Positions 52,256 through 61,532 of a stretch of 64,000 nt of DNA are shown one piece after another (within the stretch, counting starts at the first letter, position 1; every line of letters begins with the position of its first letter). The DNA lies in NCBI RefSeq assembly GCF_042920265.1, contig NZ_JBDQZI010000007.1, positions 135,354 through 199,353 on the forward strand, in the 5' to 3' direction. Under the pieces are notes generated by a model. The model ran no database searches and was not told the origin of the DNA. It worked only from the letters and a program-made list of their open reading frames with translations. The stretch comes from Lysinibacillus_B sp042920265 (GTDB taxonomy: Bacteria; Bacillota; Bacilli; Bacillales_A; Planococcaceae). The translations under genes were made by a program, and so were the position numbers.

Positions 52256-53089
52256 TTATTCGCCAATTTTTTCAGCTTGTATTTCTTCTACTGTTTGTTC
52301 TACTTCGGCACGTGTCATTTTTTCACGACCATCTTTCATCGCTTTTAATGTTTTATGTGCTAAAGCATGTGGGATTTTAGCGAATAAGTAAATCGTTCGT
52401 TTACTAGTGACGCTCTTCATATATTCGTCACCATAGCTTAACTGCTCATCTGCATAAGCAAATAAATCATCACGCGTCCAGCCTGTTGGGACAAAGCTAA
52501 CACCACGGTCATCCATATCTTCCTCTTGGTTACGTAAAATGTTTACCGCTTGTAACCCGCGACCATAGCCAATAGCTAATTCGGGATCCGTAATTAAGCC
52601 CGTTTTCCATTCCCATAACTCTGAAAGCATGCGACCAACTAAGCCAGCAACATAATATGTATACTCATCTAAGTCTTCGCGTGTTTCAACATGCCAGTTG
52701 CGTTTGGCCCATTTACCCATACCCATCGCCATCTCTTCACAGGCAGCGAAAATAATTGGGCGAGCGCCAGCAGGGCAAAACTCAATCCAATCTTTCAGAC
52801 GAAGCGTTACTTCTGGCATTTTTTCCTTTTCAGCACCTAAAAATTCAAAGTATTGTGTTTCATTGAATGGTTCTTTAAATAGGTGTTGTACATTCATTAA
52901 AATATCATGCTTGATATCATTGTCTACATCTTCATGATCTTCAATTTCGTCTAGTGCACGCATACAAAGATAAGCGGCACCTACGGCAAATTTCAATTCT
53001 TTCTCTAAAAATGTAATTGGGATGTAAAATGTACGGCTCGTTTCTTTGAGTACACGCATTGCATCTTTTTGCAGTGCTTTTTCGTTCAT
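52256..53089 (-). CDS. Squalene/phytoene synthase family protein
   Basis: 277 residues from ATG 53089 (GGAGG eight to nine nt upstream). The all-helical isoprenyl synthase fold is shown by the substrate-binding SRTFYIP, the first acidic motif RALDEIEDHED and the second NILRNQEEDMDDRG. Such enzymes join two prenyl diphosphates head-to-head, or in B. subtilis YisP remove diphosphate from farnesyl diphosphate. No carotenoid or hopanoid genes are adjacent, so the product is unknown. The gene stands alone. Confidence 0.83.
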   Translation of the reverse strand: MNEKALQKDAMRVLKETSRTFYIPITFLEKELKFAVGAAYLCMRALDEIEDHEDVDNDIKHDILMNVQHLFKEPFNETQYFEFLGAEKEKMPEVTLRLKDWIEFCPAGARPIIFAACEEMAMGMGKWAKRNWHVETREDLDEYTYYVAGLVGRMLSELWEWKTGLITDPELAIGYGRGLQAVNILRNQEEDMDDRGVSFVPTGWTRDDLFAYADEQLSYGDEYMKSVTSKRTIYLFAKIPHALAHKTLKAMKDGREKMTRAEVEQTVEEIQAEKIGE

Positions 53090-53396
53090 TGAGTGTTCCT
53101 CCAGTCTTTCATGCTTACCCTTTCTATCGTACCCCAAATTGCGTAAAAGATAAAATACAAAGTACAACAATCTCTCTAATAAAATGACGAATATTTTCTA
53201 GATACCACTAAAAATAAGGAAAAACAACATATCTTAATGTCCAATTCTATTGATTTGCGCTACAATATTAATAGGGAGATTGGGTGTTTTTTTCGGGGGA
53301 TAGCCACCGTGTTTTCTTGGATATCCGCACGAAAAGAACAGTATTTCAATCAAGAAGTGTCTTTCTAATCTCGGAAAGTTGAAGGTGGACGAAGTG
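53090..53396. other. 307 bp gap without a recognised gene
   Basis: AT-rich divergent intergenic region. It should hold promoters for both flanking genes, but no convincing -35/-10 pair or RNA fold is evident to me. Confidence 0.5.
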
Positions 53397-54455
53397 ATGC
53401 GAAAAAATACATATATTTGTATTGATATTGAGGCGGCATTAATACGTGGTCGACAATACATGATTGAGCTAGGGGCTGTTAAATGGAATCCAGACGGTAC
53501 AATGGACACATTTACACAGCTTATTCAGCCGTATAAATTTAAAAAATTAAATGCCCATATTCAAAAATTGACGGGAATTACAACGGAACAACTGTTAGAG
53601 GCACCGTCCTTTAAGGAAGCGATGTATACATTTAAACGTTGGTGTAAAGGGGATTGCATCTTTTTGACGTTTGGTGAGTTCGATCGAAAAGTATTTGAAG
53701 AGGAACTTGCGCGTAATTATATGAAAAGTGACTTCATCTTTCCGATGATCGATTTTCAACAAAAGTATATGATTGCTCATCATATAAAGGAACAACCTAG
53801 TTTAGCGGGATTAATGAAGCAATTAGGGCTAGAGGCGGAGGTACAGCACCGTGCACTTGCAGATGCGGATAGTTTACGCAAAATTTTTGAAGCAACGAAC
53901 GGTGAATGGTTAATTGAACAGCAAAAAACTGATCATTTACGTGTTATTTTATCGAGTTTAAAGCCTACGGAAACACATTATGATTTAGTTTTATGTTCGA
54001 TTGATTTGCAGGTACAACGGAATGGGATTGTCATGGAAAAGGTTTCGACAATCTATGAACAACTAGAATTTTCAGTTCATGAAGAACAGCGAACAAATAA
54101 TGAAGGTGAAACGGAAATGGTGCAATTGACGACAATCCATCCGAGCGAAATCGCAAAGAACATGTTAACGCAGCTTGTACAAACAGTTGATAGTAAAGTG
54201 ATTTTAACACGTGCAGGATTGCGTCCTTTATCCAAAGTTTTTCGCTTACATGGCTGTAGTATGCCTAAAACAGAGATGATGACATTGCAACAAATTTTAC
54301 GTGATGAGGAAGCGGTTGCTCTTTTTTCTATGCAAGATGAGCCTGTACATGTATTCGAAGCGAAAATCTGTCATTTGTTAAAAAAATATGAGCATCTTCT
54401 TATTGAAGAATTTACAAAACGAGATTTATTTCCAAAAGAAACTATTGAACTGTAG
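53397..54455 (+). CDS. DEDDh 3'-5' exonuclease domain protein
   Basis: 352 residues from ATG 53397, preceded by GAAGGTGG. The N-terminal ~180 residues form an RNase T/DnaQ-like exonuclease: first Asp and Glu in CIDIEAA, Asp in FGEFDRKVF, and His/Asp in HRALADADSL. The usual DTET is here DIEA, losing a Thr but not an acidic residue. The C-terminal ~170 residues are unrecognised. Related B. subtilis proteins include KapD, a sporulation inhibitor. Substrate unknown. Confidence 0.75.
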   Translation: MRKNTYICIDIEAALIRGRQYMIELGAVKWNPDGTMDTFTQLIQPYKFKKLNAHIQKLTGITTEQLLEAPSFKEAMYTFKRWCKGDCIFLTFGEFDRKVFEEELARNYMKSDFIFPMIDFQQKYMIAHHIKEQPSLAGLMKQLGLEAEVQHRALADADSLRKIFEATNGEWLIEQQKTDHLRVILSSLKPTETHYDLVLCSIDLQVQRNGIVMEKVSTIYEQLEFSVHEEQRTNNEGETEMVQLTTIHPSEIAKNMLTQLVQTVDSKVILTRAGLRPLSKVFRLHGCSMPKTEMMTLQQILRDEEAVALFSMQDEPVHVFEAKICHLLKKYEHLLIEEFTKRDLFPKETIEL

Positions 54456-54514
54456 TACAATTATGCCATACTATGGTGATTGGAAACGGTATCATTAGAA
54501 AAGGAGCAAGGTGA

Positions 54515-55354
54515 ATGGTAAAAATAGTAGGTATTGATACTGGGGGTACACTCACAAAGCTTGCATATATGAATGAAGATGGAGCATTACTACTTGAAGT
54601 TTTCCCCTCAAATGAGATGGAACTTGTGAAACAGTGGCTAGACCGACACCCGCAAATTGAAACAATTGGGGTGACCGGAGGACGTATTGAACAATTACGT
54701 GATATTTTACAAACAACTAAATCCATTCATTATATTGTAGAATTTGAAGCGACACTAAAAGGAGTCCGTTACTTGCTTGAAAAAGAGGGACATCACATTG
54801 AACGTAGTGTCATTACAAATATAGGTACTGGTACATCCATTCACTATATGGACGGGAACTCTCATGCTCGTGTTAGTGGAACAGGAATAGGTGGAGGTAC
54901 ACTTGTAGGGTTAGCTGGGTTATTAACAGGCATTACAGATTTTGAGGAAATTAAATCGCTTGCAGCGCATGGAAATCGTGGGTTTATTGATTTATTAGTA
55001 AAAGATATTTATCAAGGAATGGATACACCAATTGACGAGAATTTAACGGCTAGTAATTTCGGCAAAATAGGGATTACAGAAGTAGTCAATCATCCGAAAG
55101 AAGATGTATTAGCGACTGTACAAGGGCTTGTTGGGGAAGTGTTGACAACATTAAGTATTCAAGTGGCTGAAGAGCGAAAGGTCGAGCATATCGTGTTTAT
55201 CGGTTCCACGTTAACCGACAACGAAAATCTCAAAAAAGTGCTTTCATACTATACAACTTTAAAAAAGCATACACCTATCTTCTTAGAAGATTCTGGATTT
55301 TCCGGGGCGGTTGGTGCATTACTGAATATTATGGAATATAGGAATCAACATTAA
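54515..55354 (+). CDS. coaW: Type II pantothenate kinase
   Basis: 279 residues, ASKHA fold. The phosphate-1 loop is GIDTGGTLTKLAY, the catalytic Glu is in IVEFEATLKG, and NIGTGTSIHYMDG plus GTGIGGGTLVGL bind ATP. This is the CoaW type known from Staphylococcus aureus, which is insensitive to CoA feedback. It phosphorylates pantothenate, the first step of CoA synthesis. AAAAGGAG precedes ATG 54515. Own terminator. Confidence 0.9.
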   Translation: MVKIVGIDTGGTLTKLAYMNEDGALLLEVFPSNEMELVKQWLDRHPQIETIGVTGGRIEQLRDILQTTKSIHYIVEFEATLKGVRYLLEKEGHHIERSVITNIGTGTSIHYMDGNSHARVSGTGIGGGTLVGLAGLLTGITDFEEIKSLAAHGNRGFIDLLVKDIYQGMDTPIDENLTASNFGKIGITEVVNHPKEDVLATVQGLVGEVLTTLSIQVAEERKVEHIVFIGSTLTDNENLKKVLSYYTTLKKHTPIFLEDSGFSGAVGALLNIMEYRNQH

Positions 55355-55361
55355 ATGCTTA

Positions 55362-55400
55362 GCTAGTAAACAAAATGTCTGTTTACTAGCATTTTTATTT
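55362..55400 (+). terminator. Terminator after coaW
   Basis: GCTAGTAAAC (55362-55371) pairs with GTTTACTAGC (55381-55390), then ATTTTTATTT. Confidence 0.9.
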
Positions 55401-55437
55401 ACACACATAAAAAAGAAGCGTAGAATGAGTAATGCTA

Positions 55438-55457
55438 TTATTTACTTAGGTAAATAA
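55438..55457. promoter_or_regulatory. Palindromic operator of the MarR gene
   Basis: TTATTTAC-TTAG-GTAAATAA, eight perfect pairs with a 4 bp centre, 16 bp before the MarR start codon. Size and position fit an autoregulatory MarR site. Confidence 0.7.
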
Positions 55458-55473
55458 ATATGGAGGGATGAGA

Positions 55474-55872
55474 ATGAATCCACTATTTCATACGTTTTTT
55501 CAACAATATCGTTATTTAGTCAATCATTTAAATGATGTATTGAAAGAGCATGGTTTATATAGCTCGCAATGGACGATTTTATTTGTGTTAAAAGAGCGGG
55601 GCCCCATGACTTTAACGGCTATTTGGAAGTATTTAAATGTAGAAGCGCCAACTGTTACACGAACTGTTACAAGACTCGAAACATTAGGGCTTGTCAGACG
55701 AGAAGAGGGAACGGATCGTCGTGAAAAAATTGTTCATTTAACAGAGCAAGCGCTGGCGTTAATGCCAGCAGTCGAACAATCGGTGCTTGAATTTGAAAGG
55801 AAGATGACCGTCCATTTAACTGATGAAGATACAATACAACTGATGGAATTGCTACAGAAGATGAAAGGTTGA
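55474..55872 (+). CDS. MarR family transcriptional regulator
   Basis: 132 residues from ATG 55474, with GGAGGGATG upstream; ATG 55468 abuts it. The winged helix has LTAIWKYLNVEAPTVTRTVTRLETLGLVRREEG and DRREKIVHLT (written as separate stretches). It probably represses itself and the MFS transporter gene that starts 5 bp downstream, releasing DNA when a toxic ligand binds. A palindrome sits just upstream. Confidence 0.88.
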   Translation: MNPLFHTFFQQYRYLVNHLNDVLKEHGLYSSQWTILFVLKERGPMTLTAIWKYLNVEAPTVTRTVTRLETLGLVRREEGTDRREKIVHLTEQALALMPAVEQSVLEFERKMTVHLTDEDTIQLMELLQKMKG

Positions 55873-55877
55873 TTGTT

Positions 55878-57050
55878 TTGGAAGTAAAAAATCAAATATT
55901 TACGAAGCGTTTTATCGCGCTGTTTTTAACGAATCTGTCTATCTTTTTAATATTTTACGCACTGATCGCGACATTACCGCTTTATGTAACGGGGGATTTA
56001 GGACGAACAGATGATGATGCTGGCTTACTTGTAACGGCTTTTTTAATTTCTGCTATTATTGTCCGACCATTTAGCGGAAAGTTACTTGATTTGTACGGCA
56101 AGAAAAAAATGCTTGTATTAAGCGTTTTATTGTATTTAGCTTGTACAATTCTCTATCTGTTTGTTCAGCCCTTTGCTATTTTACTAGTATTACGTTTTTT
56201 TCAAGGGGTTTGGTTTAGTATTGCGACAACCGCTGCGGGGGCGCTTGCGGCAGATATTGTGCCGAAAGAACGAAAAGGAGCAGGGCTTGGTTATTATACA
56301 ATGTCCACCAATTTAGCCGTTGTCATTGGGCCGTTTATTGGGTTATTAGTTGTGCAGGCAGTATCGTTTAAACTGTTATTTATCGTGTTATCAGTCATCG
56401 GATTAGTAGGCTGTTTAATTGCGTTAACGATACAGACAAATGATTTAGTTGTACCAGCAGTAGAGGACCGCCGACTTCATTTTACATTTGATGATTTATT
56501 TGAGCGAAAAGCATTGCCTATCGCATTTTTAGCTGCTTTGCTTGCGTTATCTTATTCGAGTGTCCTATCGTTTATTTCGATTTATGCAGAACAACAAGAT
56601 ATGCTAACGGTGGCGAGCTATTTTTATGCGGTATTCGCAGCGGCGATGCTCATTACGCGTCCTTTTACAGGTAAACTATACGATCAAAAGGGACCTCGAT
56701 TCGTTATGATTCCATCGTTTATTATTTTCTCAGTAGGGCTATTTTTATTAGCTTTTATGACAAGTGCTTGGCAGTTTATCGTGGCTGCAATTTGTATTGG
56801 GATTGGCTACGGCACATTAACGACAAGCATGCAATCTCAGGCTGTTCAATCGGCGTTACAAAATCGTAGTGGTTACGCCACAGCAACGTATTTTACATTA
56901 TTCGATAGCGGAATCGCAGTAGGTTCATATGTACTGGGATTACTTGCTGTCACATTTAGCTATCAAATGGTTTATATGTTTTGTGGGTTATTATTAGTAA
57001 TAAATATGGTTTTCTATATAGGTTTTTCAAACAAAACGAGTGCGAGATAG
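55878..57050 (+). CDS. MFS efflux transporter
   Basis: 390 residues with 12 membrane segments. The A-type loop motif is present as GKLLDLYGKKKMLV after TM2 and repeated as GKLYDQKGPRFVM after TM8. TTG 55878 is favoured, placed after AAAGGTTGA; TTG 55869 lies too close. Proton-driven drug or metabolite exporter; the substrate is unknown. It shares an operon with the MarR gene. Confidence 0.85.
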   Translation: MEVKNQIFTKRFIALFLTNLSIFLIFYALIATLPLYVTGDLGRTDDDAGLLVTAFLISAIIVRPFSGKLLDLYGKKKMLVLSVLLYLACTILYLFVQPFAILLVLRFFQGVWFSIATTAAGALAADIVPKERKGAGLGYYTMSTNLAVVIGPFIGLLVVQAVSFKLLFIVLSVIGLVGCLIALTIQTNDLVVPAVEDRRLHFTFDDLFERKALPIAFLAALLALSYSSVLSFISIYAEQQDMLTVASYFYAVFAAAMLITRPFTGKLYDQKGPRFVMIPSFIIFSVGLFLLAFMTSAWQFIVAAICIGIGYGTLTTSMQSQAVQSALQNRSGYATATYFTLFDSGIAVGSYVLGLLAVTFSYQMVYMFCGLLLVINMVFYIGFSNKTSAR

Positions 57051-57063
57051 CGCTCGTTTTGTT
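57033..57063. terminator. Terminator overlapping the MFS stop
   Basis: AAAACGAG and GCG pair with CGC and CTCGTTTT, overlapping the last codons and reading on both strands between converging genes. Confidence 0.8.
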
Positions 57064-57080
57064 TATGTAGGATAACTGGA

Positions 57081-57470
57081 TTATTTCTGGTTTTGAATCG
57101 CTTGCCGAGCTAATGCATCCGCGGCTTTATTTTGATTATCTGGAATCCATTTAATAAAAAATAAATCAATTTCCTCGATTAACTGTAAGGCGCGAGCTAA
57201 ATACGGTTTAAATTCCTCGTTTTTTACATAAGCTTTTTCGACGGAGCTCACGACAATTTTAGAATCGGAACGCATGGAAATCAGATTTGAACCAAGCTTC
57301 ACCGCTTCTTCAAGCGCACGTACAAGTGCAGTAAATTCCGCGATATGATTATTTGTCACGCCAATATATTCGCTTATTTTAATTTGATGACCTTCCCCTT
57401 TAATGTATATGCCAATGCCACTTTTCCCGAGATTGCCAGCACTTGCTGCATCAATGTAAATTTCTAACAT
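57081..57470 (-). CDS. RNase H-like protein (YpdQ/YpeP type)
   Basis: 129 residues, RNase H fold. Acidic positions are Asp in IYIDAASAGN, Glu in HIAEFTALV, Asp in MRSDSKIV and Asp in NKAADALA, so the DEDD set is complete. These short Bacillus proteins resemble RNase HI, but B. subtilis homologues have weak or undetected activity. ATG 57470 has a GAGAAAG-type ribosome binding site. It is divergent from the small zinc-finger gene, similar to the ypdQ/ypeP-ypeQ neighbourhood. Confidence 0.82.
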   Translation of the reverse strand: MLEIYIDAASAGNLGKSGIGIYIKGEGHQIKISEYIGVTNNHIAEFTALVRALEEAVKLGSNLISMRSDSKIVVSSVEKAYVKNEEFKPYLARALQLIEEIDLFFIKWIPDNQNKAADALARQAIQNQK

Positions 57471-57646
57471 CCACTTTCTCCAATTCTTCTTTTTGTATAT
57501 TATAGCAAAAAAGAAATGACCTCAAAATGTCTAGTGTCCATTTTATACTGATGGACTTCATCGGTTAGGCAATGTACTATTGAATAGTATTCCTCAAATA
57601 TGGTAGAATAATTAATTAAAACAAAAAAACTTACAGGAGGGCGCTG

Positions 57647-57844
57647 ATGAATAAAGTATCGGTGATGGAAGAAATTGATGCATTAACAGACACATATTGT
57701 ACAGATTGTCTTGTCATCCGCGACCTTCGAAAAACGCGGGGGAAAACAGGAGCGCATCTTTTCTGTATTACACAATGTACAGTAGGGGAGCAATTGCAGT
57801 TTTTAGGGAAAGAACTAATGAAAGTAAAAGATGATATGGCATAA
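57647..57844 (+). CDS. Small zinc-finger protein (65 aa, YpeQ-like)
   Basis: Metal ligands are visible as CTDC at ~18-21 and H/C in GAHLFCITQC, a C2HC-type pattern known from small Bacillales zinc-finger proteins. The KTRGKTGAHLFCITQCTVG stretch is highly characteristic of this family. ATG 57647 follows AGGAGGGCG. Function unknown. A terminator follows immediately. Confidence 0.78.
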   Translation: MNKVSVMEEIDALTDTYCTDCLVIRDLRKTRGKTGAHLFCITQCTVGEQLQFLGKELMKVKDDMA

Positions 57845-57880
57845 ATAAAGGACTAACTTCACAAAGTTAGTCCTTTCATA
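57845..57880. terminator. Bidirectional terminator
   Basis: AAAGGACTAACTT pairs perfectly with AAGTTAGTCCTTT around CACA, between converging genes. Confidence 0.88.
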
Positions 57881-57895
57881 TTTCCTTCATTTACA

Positions 57896-58882
57896 CTAAG
57901 CTGAGACAGCCGTATACTCTAGTAAATCTTGATAGTATTTATTTAATGACGAAGCAGATACACCGAAGCTCTCAGAGATTTCTTTCACTGTAAATGCTTT
58001 TCCTTCGAATAGACCGCGGTCTTGACCGAAACGAATAGCACCAGCCGCAATAGCAGCTGCTTTACGTGCTTTTGGTTGTTGTTCGATTAAGTAGTCTTCT
58101 AATGCAACGATTAATGCTTCACTATTACGGTTATGCTCTGCTAAGAAGTTTTTCGTTTGCTCTAATACATCTTGCTCAAACGTTGTAAACTCTTCACCTG
58201 CATAGCCACCAGCAACTAAGCTTGTCCATAATGCCAAATGGTTGTCTTTTAAGAATGTAAGTGCATCTTGCTCTTGATTTGCAAACGTCTTTGCGAAGTT
58301 CTCAAATACTTTTGTATGCTCAGCAGGGAAGAAGATCATTGTCGATACAGCTAATACATGATCTACTTGTTCTGAACCATCTGGTAATAAGAATGCAAAC
58401 ACATACATGCCTTCAGGAATTGGCTTATTGTTTTCGCGACGAATCATATAGGTTTTGCCAGTTAATGCATGAGCCGCTTTAAAATAACGTTCTTCTACAG
58501 TTTCTACGATACCGATGAAAATCTCAGGCGATTGCCATTGTTCTAACAATGAGGCTGTTTGCGGGCGCAATGTGCGTTTTGTTTGTCGCTTTAAATAATT
58601 TGTCCAAATGTCTGGGCGTTGGTGGAAGAAAAATTCATCTAGTACAACCGCTTCGATTAATTCACGTTGTAATTTTCCGTTCATCGCAGGTGACCATTTC
58701 TTCACTAATTCAATGTATTCGCGAATGTCTTTTCTCTCTGGATATACAGCATAAAAAGTTTGTAAAGTACTTTCAATTTCCTCATTAACTAAGCTTTTTA
58801 CATCTACTTGCTGCTTACCTTCACAACATTTTTTATATTTTTTATTGCTACCGCATGGGCACAAATCATTACGTCCTACCAT
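57896..58882 (-). CDS. SEC-C metal-binding protein with C-terminal HTH-like segment
   Basis: 328 residues from ATG 58882 (AAAGGAAG ten nt upstream). The N-terminus is a SecA-like zinc motif GRNDLCPCGSNKKYKKCC. The long middle (~40-270) is helical and unrecognised. Near the C-terminus FTVKEISESFGVSASSLNKYY looks like a helix-turn-helix, so nucleic-acid binding is possible. In SecA the SEC-C motif contacts SecB and ribosomes. Function here is unknown. Confidence 0.75.
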   Translation of the reverse strand: MVGRNDLCPCGSNKKYKKCCEGKQQVDVKSLVNEEIESTLQTFYAVYPERKDIREYIELVKKWSPAMNGKLQRELIEAVVLDEFFFHQRPDIWTNYLKRQTKRTLRPQTASLLEQWQSPEIFIGIVETVEERYFKAAHALTGKTYMIRRENNKPIPEGMYVFAFLLPDGSEQVDHVLAVSTMIFFPAEHTKVFENFAKTFANQEQDALTFLKDNHLALWTSLVAGGYAGEEFTTFEQDVLEQTKNFLAEHNRNSEALIVALEDYLIEQQPKARKAAAIAAGAIRFGQDRGLFEGKAFTVKEISESFGVSASSLNKYYQDLLEYTAVSA

Positions 58883-59106
58883 GTAAAACACTTCCTTTGT
58901 TTATTTAATAAAAATATGAGAGAAATTATAACTACTTAATAATAACGTCAGTTTGTTGTTAAGAAAAATGAAAGTATATTTCAAACATTGTGACATTTGC
59001 TTGCTATTAACTAATCTATGTTTTTTCTAGCGAATATATGACAGTATCGATAGATATGTTTATTTTTCATGAGGAAGAAATAGAGAGCGTTTGTTCTAAT
59101 TTCTAA

Positions 59107-59145
59107 AATAAAAACAGCCTAAGTGCTATCCTTAAGCTGTTTCTT
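59107..59145 (-). terminator. Terminator of the EamA gene
   Basis: Leftward: AACAGC and TAAG pair with CTTA and GCTGTT, then TTTATTTT. The stem overlaps the end of the coding sequence. The 220 bp between here and the SEC-C gene holds nothing I recognise. Confidence 0.7.
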
Positions 59146-60034
59146 TATGTGTTGTTGAGCGTTTATTCATATAACGTGTTAAATACATTTGTTCAAATTG
59201 AGCTATTAAAGTCCCACATAAAATAAGAGCACCGCCAATGAAGAGTTGGGGTGTTAATACTTCACCGATAAATATCATTGCAAAAACAGCTGCGAAAATC
59301 GGCTCCAATGAAAAAATGAGTCCTGTATGCGTAGGCGATGTGTACTGTTGTGCAACAGATTGTGCGATAAAACAAAATGCTGTACAAATAACGCCTAATC
59401 CTAAAATAGCAATCCAGCTCGTTGACGTGGAAGGCAGTGTAGGGGATTCATAGAGGAATGTGAGAATCAAACCGAATAATCCTGCAAATCCTAATTGATA
59501 AGTGCCGTATGAAATAGAATCAACCGATTTTGTAAATTGACTATTAAGAATGAGGTAAACTGCATAAGCAACTGCTGCGATTGCAATTAAAACATCCCCT
59601 TGCTTAAATGATAGGGAATCTTTTAGTGTGAGTACGGATATACCGAACATCGTAATGATAATAGCAATCGTAACGGCCCTTGATGGCAATTTACGATCTA
59701 AGAAACTAGAAAAAATTGGTACTAATACAACCGTTAAGCTTAAAATAAAACCAGCGTTAGATGCAGTGGTTGTTTGTAATCCGAATAAACTTAATGCGAA
59801 AACAGTAAATAGTAAGAAGCCTTGGATACCGGCAAATCCTAATGTTTGTATATTGATGTTCCTCATTTTTTTGTAAAAGATGAGCCCAGCCACAACGAAG
59901 GCGATTGAACATCTTAGAGCGACGATGTTATATGTATCGAGTGTTTCAAGCCCCATCGTCATAAATGTATAGCTCAACCCCCAAAACATCGTAACGATTA
60001 CCATCAATAAATTTGCTTTGTTTTGTAAACTCAT
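59132..60034 (-). CDS. EamA/DMT family transporter
   Basis: 300 residues with ten membrane segments from two EamA repeats (~5-140 and ~150-285); the second repeat has SLEPIFAAVFAMIFIGEVLT, typical of the family. It likely exports an amino acid or metabolite. GGTGAAAGG precedes ATG 60034. Divergent from a LysR gene 129 bp away, its probable regulator. Confidence 0.85.
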   Translation of the reverse strand: MSLQNKANLLMVIVTMFWGLSYTFMTMGLETLDTYNIVALRCSIAFVVAGLIFYKKMRNINIQTLGFAGIQGFLLFTVFALSLFGLQTTTASNAGFILSLTVVLVPIFSSFLDRKLPSRAVTIAIIITMFGISVLTLKDSLSFKQGDVLIAIAAVAYAVYLILNSQFTKSVDSISYGTYQLGFAGLFGLILTFLYESPTLPSTSTSWIAILGLGVICTAFCFIAQSVAQQYTSPTHTGLIFSLEPIFAAVFAMIFIGEVLTPQLFIGGALILCGTLIAQFEQMYLTRYMNKRSTTHKETA

Positions 60035-60163
60035 CCTTTCACCACCATAAAAAACTGTTATAACACAACTATATAAGGAGCATTGTGATTAGTAAAACGA
60101 ATGTTTATAATGGTTAACATGAAAGAAATTCATGGATGATTAAAAAATAGGGGTACATACATA

Positions 60164-61063
60164 ATGAGTTTGATTAAATACGAAATTTTGCAAACGGTTG
60201 CAGAAGTACAAAGTTTTACAAAAGCGGCGCAGCAATTAGGATTAACGCAGTCAGCCATTAGCCATGCGATATCAAGTTTAGAAAAAGAATTTGGCTTTCC
60301 CCTCATTCACCGTAGTCGTACAGGAGTAAAACTAACAACTGATGGGCAAACAATGCTGTTAGCGATGCGGAAAGTGTTACAAGCAGAAGAACTGCTTCAA
60401 CAACAAGCTGCGCATATTACAGGAGTGACAAAGGGGACGGTACGAATTGGGTTAATCTCTAGTATTTCGACAAAATGGATGCCTAGCATTATTAGAGTGA
60501 TGGAACAAAGGTATCCAGGTATAAAAATTGAGTTACGCGAAGGCGATTATTATGAAATCGAACAGTGGCTTGTGAGCGGAGAGATTGATTGTGGCTTTTT
60601 AAATCGAGCGAGTTTTAAACAGTTTCGATATATACCACTCATTAAAGACCCGCTTATGTGTATTGTGTCATCAAACAGCCCCTTATATGAGCAAAAGCTA
60701 ATTGATTTAAAGGAAATAGAAAATGAACATTTTATTATGCCTTCTTATAAAGGAACGAATGATGTCATTGCCATGTTTGAAAAGCATACTATTAAACCGA
60801 ATATTCGTTTTGAACTATTCGATGAATCAGGTATTATTTCAATGGTTGAACATCATCTCGGTGTATCCATTTTACCAAAGCTTGTTTTAACAGGACTACC
60901 AAGTAATGTTCGAGCGATCCCATTTAAACAAGAAACGTTTCGTATCATAGGGTTATCGACAACATATAATATTTCGCCTGCTACAGAAAAGTTTATGGAA
61001 GTTTTAATGGAATGGTTAGAGGGAAATAACGGCATCGATTATTTATTGAAGGGGGCGTACTAA
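60164..61063 (+). CDS. LysR family regulator beside the EamA gene
   Basis: 299 residues. The winged helix has SFTKAAQQLGLTQSAISHAISSLEKEFG (split across helices) and the rest is a LysR ligand-binding domain. The 129 bp divergent spacer with EamA likely contains its operator, AT-rich with GTAAAACGAATGTTTATAATGG. It probably controls the exporter in response to its substrate. The ATG at 60164 has a weak GGGG site. Confidence 0.86.
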   Translation: MSLIKYEILQTVAEVQSFTKAAQQLGLTQSAISHAISSLEKEFGFPLIHRSRTGVKLTTDGQTMLLAMRKVLQAEELLQQQAAHITGVTKGTVRIGLISSISTKWMPSIIRVMEQRYPGIKIELREGDYYEIEQWLVSGEIDCGFLNRASFKQFRYIPLIKDPLMCIVSSNSPLYEQKLIDLKEIENEHFIMPSYKGTNDVIAMFEKHTIKPNIRFELFDESGIISMVEHHLGVSILPKLVLTGLPSNVRAIPFKQETFRIIGLSTTYNISPATEKFMEVLMEWLEGNNGIDYLLKGAY

Positions 61064-61112
61064 ATAGAAGTGCTTGTGGTAAGGGGAGAGGTTGCAAACG
61101 TAAATGTTATTA

Positions 61113-61140
61113 CAAAAAAACACCGGTATAAGCCGGTGTA
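61113..61140 (-). terminator. Terminator of the cold shock gene
   Basis: CACCGG/CCGGTG stem around TATAAG, extended by AT pairs; leftward it is followed by TTTTTTT. Confidence 0.88.
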
Positions 61141-61143
61141 ACA

Positions 61144-61344
61144 TTACTCTTTAAATACATTTGAAGCTTGTGGTCCACGATTTCCTTCAATTATATCAAA
61201 GGAAACAGGTTGTCCTTCCTCTAGTGTACGGAATCCTTCTCCACGAATACCAGTGAAGTGTACGAAAACGTCTTCACCATTATTACATTCAATAAACCCG
61301 TAGCCTTTTTCGTTATTAAACCACTTTACTTTACCTTGGTGCAT
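61144..61344 (-). CDS. Cold shock protein (CspB/CspD type)
   Basis: 66 residues, single OB-fold domain. RNP1 is KGYGFIE and RNP2 is VFVHF; the start MHQGKVKWFNNEKG is typical. It binds single-stranded RNA or DNA and acts as an RNA chaperone. GGGAGGAG precedes ATG 61344. The ~190 nt region upstream may hold a cold-responsive leader. Confidence 0.94.
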   Translation of the reverse strand: MHQGKVKWFNNEKGYGFIECNNGEDVFVHFTGIRGEGFRTLEEGQPVSFDIIEGNRGPQASNVFKE

Positions 61345-61532
61345 GAGCGTTCTCCTCCCATACTTACAGATATAATTGTTGTTATCGCAAAATTAAGACA
61401 ATTACCTTTAAAATATACAGGAACATTTAAAAACTGTCAACAAATTGGCTATATTTTAATCATTTAGGGCGCTTGTAATCGTCGGATATTGTATATAATA
61501 AAGTTTGATTACACTTGAAAGTAGGGGGCAAC

